Below are positions 1 through 10,094 of a stretch of DNA of 64,000 nt, piece by piece (the stretch's first letter is position 1; each line of letters starts with the position of its first letter). The position numbers and the translations under genes were made by a program. The stretch lies in assembly GCF_018736085.1 (NCBI RefSeq), contig NZ_CP076134.1:4908501-4972500 (forward strand), in the 5' to 3' direction. The stretch is from Bradyrhizobium sediminis. GTDB taxonomy: Bacteria > Pseudomonadota > Alphaproteobacteria > Rhizobiales > Xanthobacteraceae. The notes under the pieces were generated by a model that was not told the origin of the DNA, made no database searches, and saw only the letters and a program-made list of their open reading frames with translations.

Positions 1-6
1 GGGAAA

Positions 7-525
7 TTAACGCGTTTGCTCGAACGCCGCCTTCAGGCGGTTGAGCTGCGGCACCAGCGGATTGCCAATCGCGGCACGTTCCACGGCCGGCGTATGGATG
101 GTGACATCGAGGCGGCGGACCTTGCTCTGCAGCGTCATCGAGCGGGTGATCAGGTCCTGCAATTGCTGCGGCAGTTTGTCGATCATGTCGTCCGGGCCGG
201 GATCGGCGGCAGAGAGCTTGACCTTGGTCTTTTCGCGGTTGGCCTGGGACAGCGTCATCTCGCCTTCCTTGACCGCGCGGTGCAGCAGCAGCCACGACGC
301 CAGTTGCATCAGGCGGGTGGTCAGCCGCATGCTTTCGGTGGCATAGATGAGGCTGACGGCACGGTCGAGCGCCTTGGCCTCGGCACGGCCGACGCCGTCG
401 AGATAGGCGGCGGTCTCTTCGACCAGATCCATGCCTTCGCGGAACAGGGTGCCGAACGCCGCAGAATTGGTCAGCCTCTCGCTGAACTGAACGAGAGCGG
501 TTTCGCCTTGCGAACGGTCTGACAT
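7..525 (-). CDS. rcdA: RcdA / DUF1465 family regulator of CtrA degradation
   Basis: 172-aa helical protein of the DUF1465 (RcdA) family. In Caulobacter RcdA is an adaptor that helps ClpXP destroy the cell-cycle regulator CtrA at the pole; by family it should act in cell-cycle proteolysis here. The start at 525 (MSDRSQGE) is preferred over an upstream in-frame codon at 642, because the extra 39 residues are arginine-rich and unlike the family. The core (residues about 10-110) has the leucine- and glutamate-rich helices typical of the family. It has no signal peptide or membrane segment. The gene stands alone, with a hairpin at 681-709 upstream. Family assignment is fairly sure; the role is inferred from Caulobacter. 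Confidence 0.82.
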   Translation of the reverse strand: MSDRSQGETALVQFSERLTNSAAFGTLFREGMDLVEETAAYLDGVGRAEAKALDRAVSLIYATESMRLTTRLMQLASWLLLHRAVKEGEMTLSQANREKTKVKLSAADPGPDDMIDKLPQQLQDLITRSMTLQSKVRRLDVTIHTPAVERAAIGNPLVPQLNRLKAAFEQTR

Positions 526-680
526 GGTTAACGCCTCACGCAACTGATTACTCTGCCGGGGCCGGGCTGGAATGCTTGGAACCAGCCGCTGGCTTATAAT
601 GAATAAATCATTACGCCCCGCCGGGCGAGAGTCCAGCCGCAAGCGCTTTTATGGTTTCCAGTGAGGTACCGAGACGCCAA

Positions 681-709
681 AAAAGAGCCGCCGTTTCCGG
701 CGGCTTTTG
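681..709. terminator. Rho-independent type hairpin, A- and T-flanked
   Basis: A 7-bp stem (AGCCGCC / GGCGGCT, 686-692 and 699-705) with a 6-nt loop is flanked by A-rich sequence on the left and TTTT on the right, so it could work in either direction. It lies inside the 508-bp gap 526-1033, which holds no convincing gene: only this hairpin and the palindromic repeat at 893-1013. Confidence 0.5.
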
Positions 710-892
710 AAGTTGATAACAGGGAGGCGTCAAACAGAGTGGACAGGAGCCACTCGGTGTCCAAACAAGGACAGTGCAAGTCATATCTGAGAAAGCTTAA
801 TCGATCGTAAACGAACGATTTTGTTTAGGGTTCCTTTGCCATGTCGGCCATTGGCCGAGTGGCGGGGCGATATGAGGACCGATGCACGGTTT

Positions 893-1013
893 GCCCCCTC
901 TCCCGCTCGCGGGGGAGGGCCGGGGTGGGGGCTCTCTCCGCATCGGGAATCGTGGAGAGAGCCCCCACCCGCCTCGCTTTGCTCGGCACCCTCCCCCGCA
1001 AGCGGGAGAGGGA
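893..1013. repeat. Interspersed palindromic repeat, CCCTCTCCCGC type
   Basis: Two arms of an imperfect palindrome: CCCCTCTCCCGCTCGCGGGG on the left and a CCCTCCCCCGCAAGCGGGAG-type arm on the right. They surround a second inverted pair (GGGGGCTCTCTCCGC / GTGGAGAGAGCCCCC). The same family recurs at 58076-58113 and 62538-62676. It is non-coding; ORFs across it are low-complexity readings of the palindrome. Confidence 0.75.
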
Positions 1014-1033
1014 AGTTGCGGCGCGTCCACTCT

Positions 1034-1225
1034 CTACGATTTGAAAAAGCTGTTGGCCGCATCCTTCGACGCGCGCTTCTTGGTCATCGCCGCCTGCAGC
1101 CGTTCGATCTCGGAAGTCATCAGCGCGATGCGCTCGGTGAGTTCCTCGACCGACAGCAGCGACAGGTCCTGCCCGATCTCGTGGGTGACTTTCTTTCTCG
1201 GTCTGTCGTCGTCCTCGATGGCCAT
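1034..1225 (-). CDS. DUF1192 family small protein
   Basis: 63-aa acidic then basic protein. An EELTERIALMTSEIERL segment (about residues 27-43) predicts one amphipathic helix or short coiled coil, the hallmark of the alphaproteobacterial DUF1192 family, which has no known function. The ATG at 1225 opens MAIEDDDRPRKK, the usual family start. It diverges from the quinone oxidoreductase at 1331, leaving about 105 bp for both promoters. It has no signal peptide or cysteines. Family recognition is good; no function can be offered. Confidence 0.75.
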   Translation of the reverse strand: MAIEDDDRPRKKVTHEIGQDLSLLSVEELTERIALMTSEIERLQAAMTKKRASKDAANSFFKS

Positions 1226-1330
1226 GCGTTCTACCCCATACTCGACATTCAGGGAGGCGGTTGCCAGCCGGAGCGCGGCTGGCTAATCAGGTGCCTCTTT
1301 CCAATTTCCCGCATTTCGCAAGGACAAACC

Positions 1331-2332
1331 ATGGAAAAGCTGCCCGCGCAAATGACCGTGATCGGTATCAGCAAGCCCGGCGGTCCCGAGGTGCTGTTGC
1401 CCGAGACCCGCAGCGTTCCGGTGCCCGGTCCGGGCGAAATCCTGGTCAAGGTTCTGGCCGCCGGCGTCAACCGTCCCGACGTCGCGCAGCGTTCAGGGGC
1501 CTATCCGCCGCCGCCCGGCGCCAGCGATCTGCCGGGACTCGAAATCGCGGGCGAAGTGGTGGCGCTCGGCGCCGGAGCGAGCCGGCACAAGATCGGCGAC
1601 AAGGTGATGTCGCTGGTGGCCGGCGGCGGCTACGCGCAATATTGCATCGCGCAAGACGCCCAGGCGATGACGGTGCCGCCGGCGCTGTCGATGCAGGAAG
1701 CCGGCGCGATTCCGGAAACGCTGATGACGGTCTGGCACAATGTGTTCGAGCGCGGCGGATTGCGGCCGGGCGAGACGCTGTTGATCCATGGCGGCTCCTC
1801 CGGCATCGGCACCATGGCGATCCAGCTCGCCAAGGCTTTCGGATCCAAGGTGATCGTCACCGTCGGATCGAAGGACAAGGCCGACGCCTGCCTCAAGCTC
1901 GGCGCCGACAAGGCGATCAACTACAAGACCGAAGACTTCGTCGCCGTGGTGAAGGCCGCGACCAACGGCGCCGGCGCCAATGTCATCCTCGACATGGTCG
2001 GCGGCGATTACATCGACCGCAATTATGATGCCGCCGCGATCGACGGCCGCATCGTCCAGATCGCGTTCCTGAGCGGACAGCCCAAGGCAAACGTTAATTT
2101 TTCCAAGCTGATGGTGAAGCGCCTGCATCACACCGGATCGACGCTGCGTCCCCGTAGTAATGCGGACAAGGCGGCGATGGTCGCCGCGATCGAGGCCAAG
2201 GTGATGCCGCTGTTGCGCGAGGGACGTGTCAAACCCCTCATGGACAGCACTTTCCCGCTGGAAAAGGCCGCGGACGCGCACCGGCGCATGGAGACCAGCG
2301 AACATATTGGCAAAATTGTGTTGGCGGTTTAA
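1331..2332 (+). CDS. NAD(P)H quinone oxidoreductase, zinc-free MDR family
   Basis: 333-aa member of the medium-chain dehydrogenase/reductase superfamily, quinone oxidoreductase (PIG3-like) branch. It probably reduces quinones or other electrophiles with NAD(P)H in the cytoplasm. The N-terminal GroES-like domain (about 10-130) lacks the zinc-binding cysteines of alcohol dehydrogenases. The Rossmann part has the nucleotide-binding loop HGGSSGIGTMAIQLAK (about 155-170). ATG 1331 follows AGGACAAACC and gives normal family length; an in-frame ATG at 1352 is an alternative. A far-upstream extension (from 821) reads through a palindromic repeat and is not real. The physiological substrate is unknown. 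Confidence 0.85.
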   Translation: MEKLPAQMTVIGISKPGGPEVLLPETRSVPVPGPGEILVKVLAAGVNRPDVAQRSGAYPPPPGASDLPGLEIAGEVVALGAGASRHKIGDKVMSLVAGGGYAQYCIAQDAQAMTVPPALSMQEAGAIPETLMTVWHNVFERGGLRPGETLLIHGGSSGIGTMAIQLAKAFGSKVIVTVGSKDKADACLKLGADKAINYKTEDFVAVVKAATNGAGANVILDMVGGDYIDRNYDAAAIDGRIVQIAFLSGQPKANVNFSKLMVKRLHHTGSTLRPRSNADKAAMVAAIEAKVMPLLREGRVKPLMDSTFPLEKAADAHRRMETSEHIGKIVLAV

Positions 2333-2451
2333 CACTCGCAAGCGATACGCGGCCGGAAACCCTTTGATTTCCCTCGCTTTCATGTCATTTATCCCGCAAC
2401 GCCGGTGCTTTTGCTTGGCCCGGAAAGCCAGTTGACCGCGGAGAACTGACA

Positions 2452-5328
2452 TTGCGTCTGATCAGGTGCCTTGCGCCCCTCGCGCTGGGCCTCATGATTG
2501 TTGCCGCCGCGTCGCCGGCGCGCGCCATCGACGCCGTCGGCGTCCGCAGTGACGCGCCCGCGATCGATCTCACCGCGGTGCTCGATCATCAGCACAGCGA
2601 CACCGACCGCATCCAGGTTTCCACCGCCCCGGGCACCGACGGCATCATCCGCCGCGTCGAGGTCCGCGCCCGCGAAGGCGGCCAGAACTGGGTGGTGTTC
2701 GCGCTCGCCAACAACACCGACGACCAGCTCGACCGCCTGATCGTCGCACCGCATTATCGCATCGTGTCGTCGGGCCTGCTGTGGCCCGATCTCGGACTGT
2801 CGCGCATCGCCACCATCACGCCGTCGACCGGCGACCGCCCCGAACGCCAGGAGAGCGCGACCGCCGATATCTTCCGCATCACGCTCGATCCCGGCGCCGT
2901 CATCACCTTCGTCGCGGAGTTGCGCACCGACAAGCTGCCGCAGCTCTATCTTTGGGAGCCCGAAGCCTACAAGGACAAGGTCAATTCGTTCACGCTGTAC
3001 CAAGGTATCGTGATCGGAATTTCCGGCCTGCTGGCGCTGGTGCTGACCATCCTGTTCGTGGTCAAGGGCAGCATCATGTTCCCCGCCGCCGCGGCCCTGG
3101 CATGGGCGGTGCTGGTCTATATCGGCGTCGACTTCGGCTTCTGGGGCAAGGTGCTCGACATGTCGAACAACGCCGAGCGGGTGTGGCGCGCGGCGGGCGA
3201 AGCGATCCTGGCCGCGACGCTGCTGGTGTTCCTGTTCGCCTACCTCAACCTCAGCCGCTGGCATGTGCGCTACTCCCACATCACCGTCGGCTGGCTGGCC
3301 TTTCTCGGTTCCCTTGTCGCGCTGGCGCTGTTCGATCCCGCGGTCGCCTCCGGTATCGCACGGATGTCGCTGGTCTTGATCGCCTTCGCGGGCTTCGCGC
3401 TGATCGTCTATCTCTCGACCCACGGCTTCGACCGCGCGGTGCTCCTGATCCCGACCTGGTTCCTGCTGGTGGTCTGGGTAATCGCGGCCGGCATGACGGT
3501 GGCGGGCTCCGTCACCAACGACATCGTCGGACCCGCGCTGCTCGGCGGCCTCGTGCTGATCGTGATGCTGATCGGGTTTACCGTGATGCAGCACGCCTTC
3601 GCCGGCGGCGGCGCGACCACCGGCGTGGTTTCCGACGTCGAGCGCCGGGCGCTGGCGCTGACCGGATCGGGCGACCTGATCTGGGACTGGGACGTCTCGG
3701 CCGACAAGGTGTTCACCAGCCCGGAGACCGAAGCCCTGCTGGGCTTGAAACGCGGCACGCTGGAAGGCCCCGCCGCGAAATGGCTCGAGGTACTGCATCC
3801 GCTCGATCAGGACCGCTTCCGCGCAGCCCTCGACAGCGTGCTCGACCAGCGCCGCGGCCGGCTGGTGCAGGATTTCCGGCTGCGCACGCCGGACGGCCAT
3901 TTCATGTGGTTCGCGCTGAAGGCGCGCCCGGTGGTCGGCTCCGACGGCGAAGTCTCGCGCGTGGTCGGCACGCTGACCGACGTCACCGAGAGCAAGAACG
4001 CCGAGGAACGGTTGCTGCACGATTCCGTGCATGACAACCTCACCGGCCTGCCGAACCGCCAGCTCTTCATGGACCGCCTCGGAGCGGTGGCCAATTTCGC
4101 CAAGACTATGCCGAACCTGCGGCCGACGCTGATGATGATCGACCTCGACCGCTTCAAGCAGGTCAACGATTCCGTCGGCATCGCGGTCGGCGATTCCATC
4201 CTGCTGACGCTGGCGCGGCGGCTGACCCGTATCCTCAAGCCGCAGGACACGCTGGCGCGGCTCGCCGGCGACCAGTTCGGCCTGATCCTGATGTCGGAGC
4301 AGGACCCGGCGCGCATCACTGCGTTTGCCGAGACCATCCGCAAGACCATCCGTGCGCCGATCGCCTTCAACGACCGCGAGATTTTTCTCACCGCCTCGAT
4401 CGGGCTCGCGCTCTCCGATCCGCAGACGCAGCTGTCCGACGAGATCATCAAGGACGCCGAGCTTGCGATGTATCACTCCAAGCGGATCGGCGGCGACCGC
4501 ATCGACGTCTACAAGCCGGCGATGCGCGCCCGCAAGACCGACCGGCTGACGCTGGAAAGCGAATTGCGCCGCGCCATCGAGCGCGAGGAAATCACCATTC
4601 TCTATCAGCCGATCGTGCGGCTGGAAGATCGCTCGATCGCCGGCTTCGAAGCGCTGGCGCGCTGGGATCATCCCAAGCTCGGCCGGATGTCGCCGGTGGA
4701 ATTCATCTCGATCGCCGAAGAAATCGGCCTGATCGTCGATCTCGGCATGTTCGTGCTCGACCAGACCGCGAAGCAGCTCGCGATCTGGCAGCGCGCGATG
4801 CGTTCGCGCGAGCCGATCTTTGCCTCTGTCAACGTCTCCTCGCGGCAATTGCTGCGCCACGACCTGATCCACGACATCCGCACCGTGCTGTCGCGCTCCT
4901 CGGTGGCGCGCGGCACGCTGAAGCTGGAACTGACGGAATCGCTGGTCATGGAAAACCCGGAGCACGCCGCGCAGATGCTGACGCGGATCCGCGAGCTCGG
5001 CACCGGGCTGTCGCTGGACGATTTCGGCACCGGCCATTCGTCGCTGGCCTATCTGCAGCGCTTTCCGTTCGACACCATCAAGATCGACCAGTCCTTCGTC
5101 CGCACCACCAGCCGCGGCACCCGCCCGGTGATCCTGAAATCGATCATCGCGCTGGCCCACGACCTCGGCATGGACGTGGTCGCCGAAGGCGCCGAGACCG
5201 ATTCCGACGCGGTCGAACTCTATCAATTGGGCTGCGAATACGCGCAGGGCTTTGCCTTCGGCGAGCCGATGGACGCCGACGCCGCGATGCGGCTGTTGAC
5301 GGAAGAGCGGCTCGAGGCGGCGAGCTAA
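2452..5328 (+). CDS. Membrane-bound PAS-GGDEF-EAL cyclic-di-GMP protein
   Basis: 958-aa multidomain protein. In order: signal peptide (1-25); a periplasmic beta-rich domain (about 30-175) resembling 7TMR-DISM sensors; six or seven membrane segments (about 180-385); a PAS domain with PAC (about 390-520); GGDEF-like (about 525-690); EAL (about 697-950). The GGDEF signature is degenerate (AGDQF, residues 605-609), so cyclase activity is unlikely. The EAL domain keeps E733 (FEALARW), ELTES, DDFGTGHSS, the K in IKIDQ, and VVAEGAET, so it should hydrolyse c-di-GMP. The start is TTG, supported by GGAGAA six bases upstream and an immediate signal peptide. It is monocistronic. Domain calls are firm; the ligand sensed is unknown. 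Confidence 0.9.
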   Translation: MRLIRCLAPLALGLMIVAAASPARAIDAVGVRSDAPAIDLTAVLDHQHSDTDRIQVSTAPGTDGIIRRVEVRAREGGQNWVVFALANNTDDQLDRLIVAPHYRIVSSGLLWPDLGLSRIATITPSTGDRPERQESATADIFRITLDPGAVITFVAELRTDKLPQLYLWEPEAYKDKVNSFTLYQGIVIGISGLLALVLTILFVVKGSIMFPAAAALAWAVLVYIGVDFGFWGKVLDMSNNAERVWRAAGEAILAATLLVFLFAYLNLSRWHVRYSHITVGWLAFLGSLVALALFDPAVASGIARMSLVLIAFAGFALIVYLSTHGFDRAVLLIPTWFLLVVWVIAAGMTVAGSVTNDIVGPALLGGLVLIVMLIGFTVMQHAFAGGGATTGVVSDVERRALALTGSGDLIWDWDVSADKVFTSPETEALLGLKRGTLEGPAAKWLEVLHPLDQDRFRAALDSVLDQRRGRLVQDFRLRTPDGHFMWFALKARPVVGSDGEVSRVVGTLTDVTESKNAEERLLHDSVHDNLTGLPNRQLFMDRLGAVANFAKTMPNLRPTLMMIDLDRFKQVNDSVGIAVGDSILLTLARRLTRILKPQDTLARLAGDQFGLILMSEQDPARITAFAETIRKTIRAPIAFNDREIFLTASIGLALSDPQTQLSDEIIKDAELAMYHSKRIGGDRIDVYKPAMRARKTDRLTLESELRRAIEREEITILYQPIVRLEDRSIAGFEALARWDHPKLGRMSPVEFISIAEEIGLIVDLGMFVLDQTAKQLAIWQRAMRSREPIFASVNVSSRQLLRHDLIHDIRTVLSRSSVARGTLKLELTESLVMENPEHAAQMLTRIRELGTGLSLDDFGTGHSSLAYLQRFPFDTIKIDQSFVRTTSRGTRPVILKSIIALAHDLGMDVVAEGAETDSDAVELYQLGCEYAQGFAFGEPMDADAAMRLLTEERLEAAS

Positions 5329-5333
5329 TTTTT

Positions 5334-5688
5334 CGTCGTCCCGACTCTTCCCGTCGTCCCTGCGAAAGCAGGGACCCCAGGCGGCAGTTGTTGAAGCAAA
5401 GCCGTCGCCCCCGATTTTCAAACAACTTCCGCCGCGGCGTATGGGTCCGCATGCGCGGGGACGACGTGGTGAGAGAATATGAATTCGCGATCTCGCGTCG
5501 CGAAGCGACCGAGGTTTGCGGTTGGTTCCTTCCGTACCCTCAAAGAGGAGGGTGCAGGGAATGCCGGGTGCGCGCTGCACCCGCGGTCTCGTGTGCAACG
5601 ATGCACATAGAAAGACGCACACGAGCATACAGGTTCAGCGGAGGCAATCCGGCATTCCCTGCGCAATGGCTTTACGGCTTATGCCTTG
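5334..5688. repeat. Left part of long interspersed repeat, interrupted by IS110
   Basis: Non-coding. It begins with a GTCGTCCC...GGGGACGACG palindrome (5334-5468). Next comes an inverted pair GCAGGGAATGCCGG (5554-5567) / CCGGCATTCCCTGC (5649-5662) enclosing a second stem CTCGTGTGC (5588-5596) / GCACACGAG (5617-5625). The layout matches, from memory, a long repeat common between Bradyrhizobium genes. It breaks off at 5688 and resumes at 6997 after the IS110 element. Confidence 0.6.
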
Positions 5689-5714
5689 CTCTTGTGTCCG
5701 CAAAATCTGCCAGA

Positions 5715-6843
<1,129 letters not shown>

Positions 6844-6996
6844 TCGAGCGAACCCTGCGCTCGGTCCAGGACCGAGCGCATGCAAAGCCAAAAGACCGGT
6901 GAGCGGACGGGGTCAAGGCCGTCAGCCGCCGAAGGCGGTGGCGCGCAGCGCCAGCCTTGAGGCCGGCCGATCACAGGTCTACGTAAAATACAGTTG

Positions 6997-7345
6997 CTCC
7001 CCGGCGACGAATTCGTCTTGTCACCGTCGTTCGCGGATTAAGGCTGGTCAAGCTCGGTTGAGTTGACTTCGCCTCCGCTCAACTTGGCACCAGCAACGGG
7101 TGTCGGGACCACATGGTTTTGCCGTACGCTTCAGCGCCATCGTCTGCGCATCGTTGACCGCTCACAGGCAAAGCCCGCCCTGCAATCACGTTTCACGCCT
7201 GACGCTGCCGCGTCCACCGCATCCCATCCCGCGTTCGTGACGATCGCGATACGCCCCTCTTGCCGGGTGAGACGGGCGGATTCAAATCACTGATTTGCCC
7301 GGTCGGGTCAAAATACCGGGAATTTCACAGCGCGCCGCGGCCGCT
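6997..7345. repeat. Right part of long interspersed repeat; no gene to 7490
   Basis: Sequence resumes with CTCCCCGGCGACGAATTCG, the expected continuation of the repeat cut at 5688, and runs to about 7345 (AAATACCGGGAATTTCACAG). The following 7346-7490 contains no supported gene. It is less GC-rich toward 7450-7550, where the FNR/FixK-like box and the next promoter lie. Short ORFs here have no start signals or recognisable features. Confidence 0.55.
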
Positions 7346-7490
7346 TCGGGCACTTTTCGGGAGTTGTTTCTGACCTGCGGCAGGTCCGTTCGTGGTCGTC
7401 AAGCGGACATCGTTCAGGATTGCACGAAGTCCGAAAATGACCCGGAGCGCGACATGAGCAAAATTACGACGTTGTCGTCACATCTTTAGA

Positions 7491-7504
7491 TTGAGATAGA
7501 TCAA
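7491..7504 (+). promoter_or_regulatory. FNR/FixK-like box
   Basis: TTGAGATAGATCAA fits the TTGA-N6-TCAA form bound by FNR/FixK regulators. Its centre is 7497.5; a start point about 41.5 bases downstream would fall near 7539, and TATCTT (7525-7530) lies where a -10 is expected. The start codon of the next gene is at 7552. Spacing suits a class II activator. The regulator is inferred from the motif only. Confidence 0.6.
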
Positions 7505-7551
7505 TGAGACCATCGAATTGCTGATATCTTATTCAAAATGGAGGAAGAGAA

Positions 7552-7803
7552 ATGAGATGCCCAACTTGTAAGGGAAGCGGGAAAGTAGTCGCAACGTGCG
7601 GTTCTTGTGGTGGATCCGGAGACGCAACCTGTGGCATGTGCCGCGGAACTGGAACTGGCATGGACGGCGAGCCTTGTCGCGGCCCATGTGGCGGAACTGG
7701 CACCATTCCAGGATCGTGTTCTTCTTGCGGAGGGGGCGGTACCGTCATTGAGACATGCGGGACTTGTTCTGGCACCGGCGTGGGATTGCCCGACCGCAAA
7801 TGA
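7552..7803 (+). CDS. Small CXXCXGXG zinc-finger protein, DnaJ-type repeats without J domain
   Basis: 83-aa protein made almost wholly of cysteine-glycine repeats of the DnaJ central zinc-finger type: CPTCKGSG, CGSCGGSG, CGMCRGTG, then PCRGPCGGTG, CSSCGGGG and CGTCSGTG. Six such units could bind two or three zinc ions. No J domain, membrane segment or signal peptide is present, so it is not a truncated DnaJ in the usual sense. The start is firm: GGAGGAAGAGAA lies immediately before the ATG. An FNR/FixK-like box sits 48 bp upstream, so low-oxygen control is likely. Such free-standing domains occur as putative redox or protein-binding modules; the function here is unknown. Confidence 0.8.
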   Translation: MRCPTCKGSGKVVATCGSCGGSGDATCGMCRGTGTGMDGEPCRGPCGGTGTIPGSCSSCGGGGTVIETCGTCSGTGVGLPDRK

Positions 7804-8103
7804 ATATCATCAGGAAAGTGGCGCCGTTTGCCAACGCTCGAGGATCGCTCCCGACTTCCATCTCGTCAGCTAACATCGACAGCATTGGCTAATTTGCGGT
7901 GAGCGGGTTGGCGTTATCTTCGGTAGTATGGGAAATTGAAAATGTATTGCAGCCGGCGCTCGCATGACGGCCAGAACGTTTGACGATCCGGAGTTAATCG
8001 AACTAGTCGCAACGACGATGAATTGGTGACATGCGACAGGTTAGCTTCGGAAGATTCTGGTACGCTGGGTTTTCAGTTCCGCTGGTAGCCGTAAAGGAAC
8101 AGC
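7804..8103. other. 300-bp gap without a supported gene
   Basis: The stretch between the zinc-finger protein and the hydrolase has no ORF with a plausible start and no strong hairpin. It is noticeably richer in A and T than the flanking core genes, as in recently acquired DNA. Whether the hydrolase is read from its own promoter here or from the 7491 promoter cannot be told. Confidence 0.4.
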
Positions 8104-9363
8104 ATGTTTCATAAGCTTCAGTCCTTCGTACTTCTCGGGTTTTTGGCGCTTTCACAGCCCGTCGGTGCCGCCGATATCCTCGTCGACGGCGTCCCACTTC
8201 CGTCTGACGCAACGGTTGCGGCGGCGATGCCCGGGAGTGCGTTCCAGCAATGGAGCGGCGTTTGGGTTGGCGTGAGGAGCAATAATCTCAAAACTATCCT
8301 GCTCGTTGAATCTGTCAGCGACGGCGCCGCGAAGGTCGTCTATGCGATCGGCGACAACCACATCACTGGAATTCAGCGGAGGTGGCTGCGCCTAGAGGGG
8401 ATCGCATCAGGGCGCACGCTCAAGGTGACGGGCCAGGGGTTCCTCGCGACTTATGAGATGACCGACGGTGGCGGCCTGAAGGCTCGCTTCGAAGGTGCCG
8501 ACCGCGTCACCAGAGCGACGATGACCAAGGCTGACTTCGCGTCTCTGACCAAGCCGGATGCCGTCGTCGCATGGACGCGCGGCAAGTCCGAGTTCCTGCA
8601 AACCGATCTGATCGAAGACGGTAAACCCGTGCGACTAGAGGCGGTGGTTTTTCGCCCCCCTGGTGCGGGGCCCTTTCCGCTTGCCGTCATCAACCACGGG
8701 TCCACCGGGAGGGGCAGAGACCCAGGCCGGTTCACCGAAACCTCGTTCGAGATCGATCTTGCTGATTTCTTGAATGATCGCGGATGGATCGTCGCCTTTC
8801 CGCAGCGTCGCGGCCGCGGCAAATCCGACGGATGCTACGACGAAGGCCTCGCCGAGAACCGTGCGAGATACACCGGCGACATTGGCGTAGCGCTTCGTGG
8901 AGCGGATCGCGCATTGAGCGACATCGATGCCGCGATCTCAGCCCTTCGGCAACGGCAAGACGTTGCTTCGGGGCCTGTTCTCGTCGGTGGGATTTCGCGC
9001 GGAGGCGTGTTGGCGGTCGCCTATGCAGGACTGCATCCCGAGCAAGTCGTCGGCGTCATCAATTTTGTCGGCGGCTGGCTTGGCGAAGGTTCCCCAACTG
9101 CGATCATCGTGAACCGCTCGCTTTTCGAGCGAGGTGCGTCTTACCGACGGTCAACGATCTGGCTCTACGGTCAATACGACAGTTTTTATTCCATTGCTCA
9201 CAGCCGGGAAAACTTTGCAGCTTTCGAGAAAGCTGGCGGCCAGGGAAAGTTCTTTGATTTCGATATGCCGCTTGGCCAAGGCCACACCCTGGTTGGGCAT
9301 CCGAACCTTTGGTCAGGCCCGCTTCATAGCTATTTGAGTTCGCTCGCCGCGGCAGAGAACTAG
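8104..9363 (+). CDS. Secreted alpha/beta hydrolase (dienelactone-hydrolase-like)
   Basis: 419-aa protein. Signal peptide 1-22 (ends QPVGAADI). An N-terminal beta-rich domain of about 150 residues, not recognised, precedes a hydrolase domain from about residue 175. The hydrolase part shows an oxyanion-type NHGSTGRGRDP, the nucleophile elbow GGISRGG with S298, and a C-terminal QGHTLVGHP supplying the histidine. An aspartate in LYGQYDSFY could complete the triad. It should be a periplasmic esterase or peptidase; the substrate is unknown. ATG 8104 is preceded by a weak AGGAAC. Its base composition is less GC-rich than the core genes, so transfer with the preceding gene is possible. Confidence 0.78.
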   Translation: MFHKLQSFVLLGFLALSQPVGAADILVDGVPLPSDATVAAAMPGSAFQQWSGVWVGVRSNNLKTILLVESVSDGAAKVVYAIGDNHITGIQRRWLRLEGIASGRTLKVTGQGFLATYEMTDGGGLKARFEGADRVTRATMTKADFASLTKPDAVVAWTRGKSEFLQTDLIEDGKPVRLEAVVFRPPGAGPFPLAVINHGSTGRGRDPGRFTETSFEIDLADFLNDRGWIVAFPQRRGRGKSDGCYDEGLAENRARYTGDIGVALRGADRALSDIDAAISALRQRQDVASGPVLVGGISRGGVLAVAYAGLHPEQVVGVINFVGGWLGEGSPTAIIVNRSLFERGASYRRSTIWLYGQYDSFYSIAHSRENFAAFEKAGGQGKFFDFDMPLGQGHTLVGHPNLWSGPLHSYLSSLAAAEN

Positions 9364-9528
9364 CTAGTTACACCTCGAAGTGGCCGCCGTGGCACGCGCC
9401 GCGTTATTTGAAGCTGATCCTGTCGGCTGTTGGCACTTATCGGACCTCGCGTAATTTCCGACTTGAGTCCGTGATGCGCACCAAAGCGGCCGTTCAATAA
9501 CCCAGCGGATCGCGGGCGCCGCGATCAT

Positions 9529-9626
9529 CGCTGTCATTGCCGGGCTTGACCCGGCAATACATCCGCTTCGGGAAAGTTCCTTGCGAAGATCGATGGACAC
9601 GCGGGTCAAGCCCGCGTGTGACGGCC
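9529..9626. repeat. Interspersed palindrome, GCCGGGCTTGACCCGGC type
   Basis: Two small palindromes, ATTGCCGGGCTTGACCCGGC and CGCGGGTCAAGCCCGCG, separated by about 45 bp. The same family occurs at 19977-20064 and 23183-23267, so this is an interspersed non-coding repeat. The whole gap 9364-9665 holds nothing else recognisable. Confidence 0.7.
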
Positions 9627-9665
9627 ATGTCTGATGCCGCCACCTTTCGCTAAAATGACCTTCAA

Positions 9666-9935
9666 TTACCGGACCGGCTTGTCCGTCGACCCCATCTTCC
9701 TGAACTTCACGCTCTTGCCGCCGGCCTGCCGGGTGGCGATGTAGCCGCCGGCGAGGCAGGCTTCGCGCTGCGGCATTTTCTCCTGAGGGCTGCGCAGGGT
9801 CTCCCACCACGACGCGCGCTGCGCCGCGCGCGGCAATGCGGCGTCGATGATCTCCTCGATCTGCTCGAAGCTCAGCACGAATTCGGGCAGGGTCTGCTTT
9901 TTCAGGTAGTCGCGCAGGGCGTCGTAATCGTTCAC
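9666..9935 (-). CDS. Small hypothetical protein, DUF7662-like
   Basis: 89-aa cytoplasmic protein. The pattern YDALRDYL ... FVLSFEQIEEII ... LPRAAQRASWWETLR ... ACLAGGYIA ... VKFRKMG resembles a widespread small family (YDPLxxYL ... SFxEIExIIG ... LPxSARxHxAWW). I recall that family as DUF7662, of unknown function. The start is GTG at 9935 with GAGGATCC before it. It lies alone between repeats and the diguanylate cyclase, which it diverges from. Confidence 0.6.
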   Translation of the reverse strand: MNDYDALRDYLKKQTLPEFVLSFEQIEEIIDAALPRAAQRASWWETLRSPQEKMPQREACLAGGYIATRQAGGKSVKFRKMGSTDKPVR

Positions 9936-10094
9936 TGGGATCCTCGGTGGTCCGGTCGCCCGCGACCTTGCTGCGTTTGCGGCGCATTCGTGCGATCCGG
10001 GGCAACGAATCGTTAACTCATTAATGTATCGTTGTCGCCACTTAAGCCGGCGGCAACGACTTTAGGCGCATCCCTCAGTTCCGGGAGCGAACGA

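Noticed and set aside
2389..5628. 1079-codon open frame on the minus strand
   Set aside because: It is the antisense of the GGDEF-EAL gene; its Arg/His/Gly-rich composition is typical of a shadow frame in GC-rich DNA, and no domain is readable.
7607..7873. 88-codon plus-strand ORF overlapping the zinc-finger protein
   Set aside because: Shifted frame of the CXXCXGXG gene, which has the strong ribosome-binding site.
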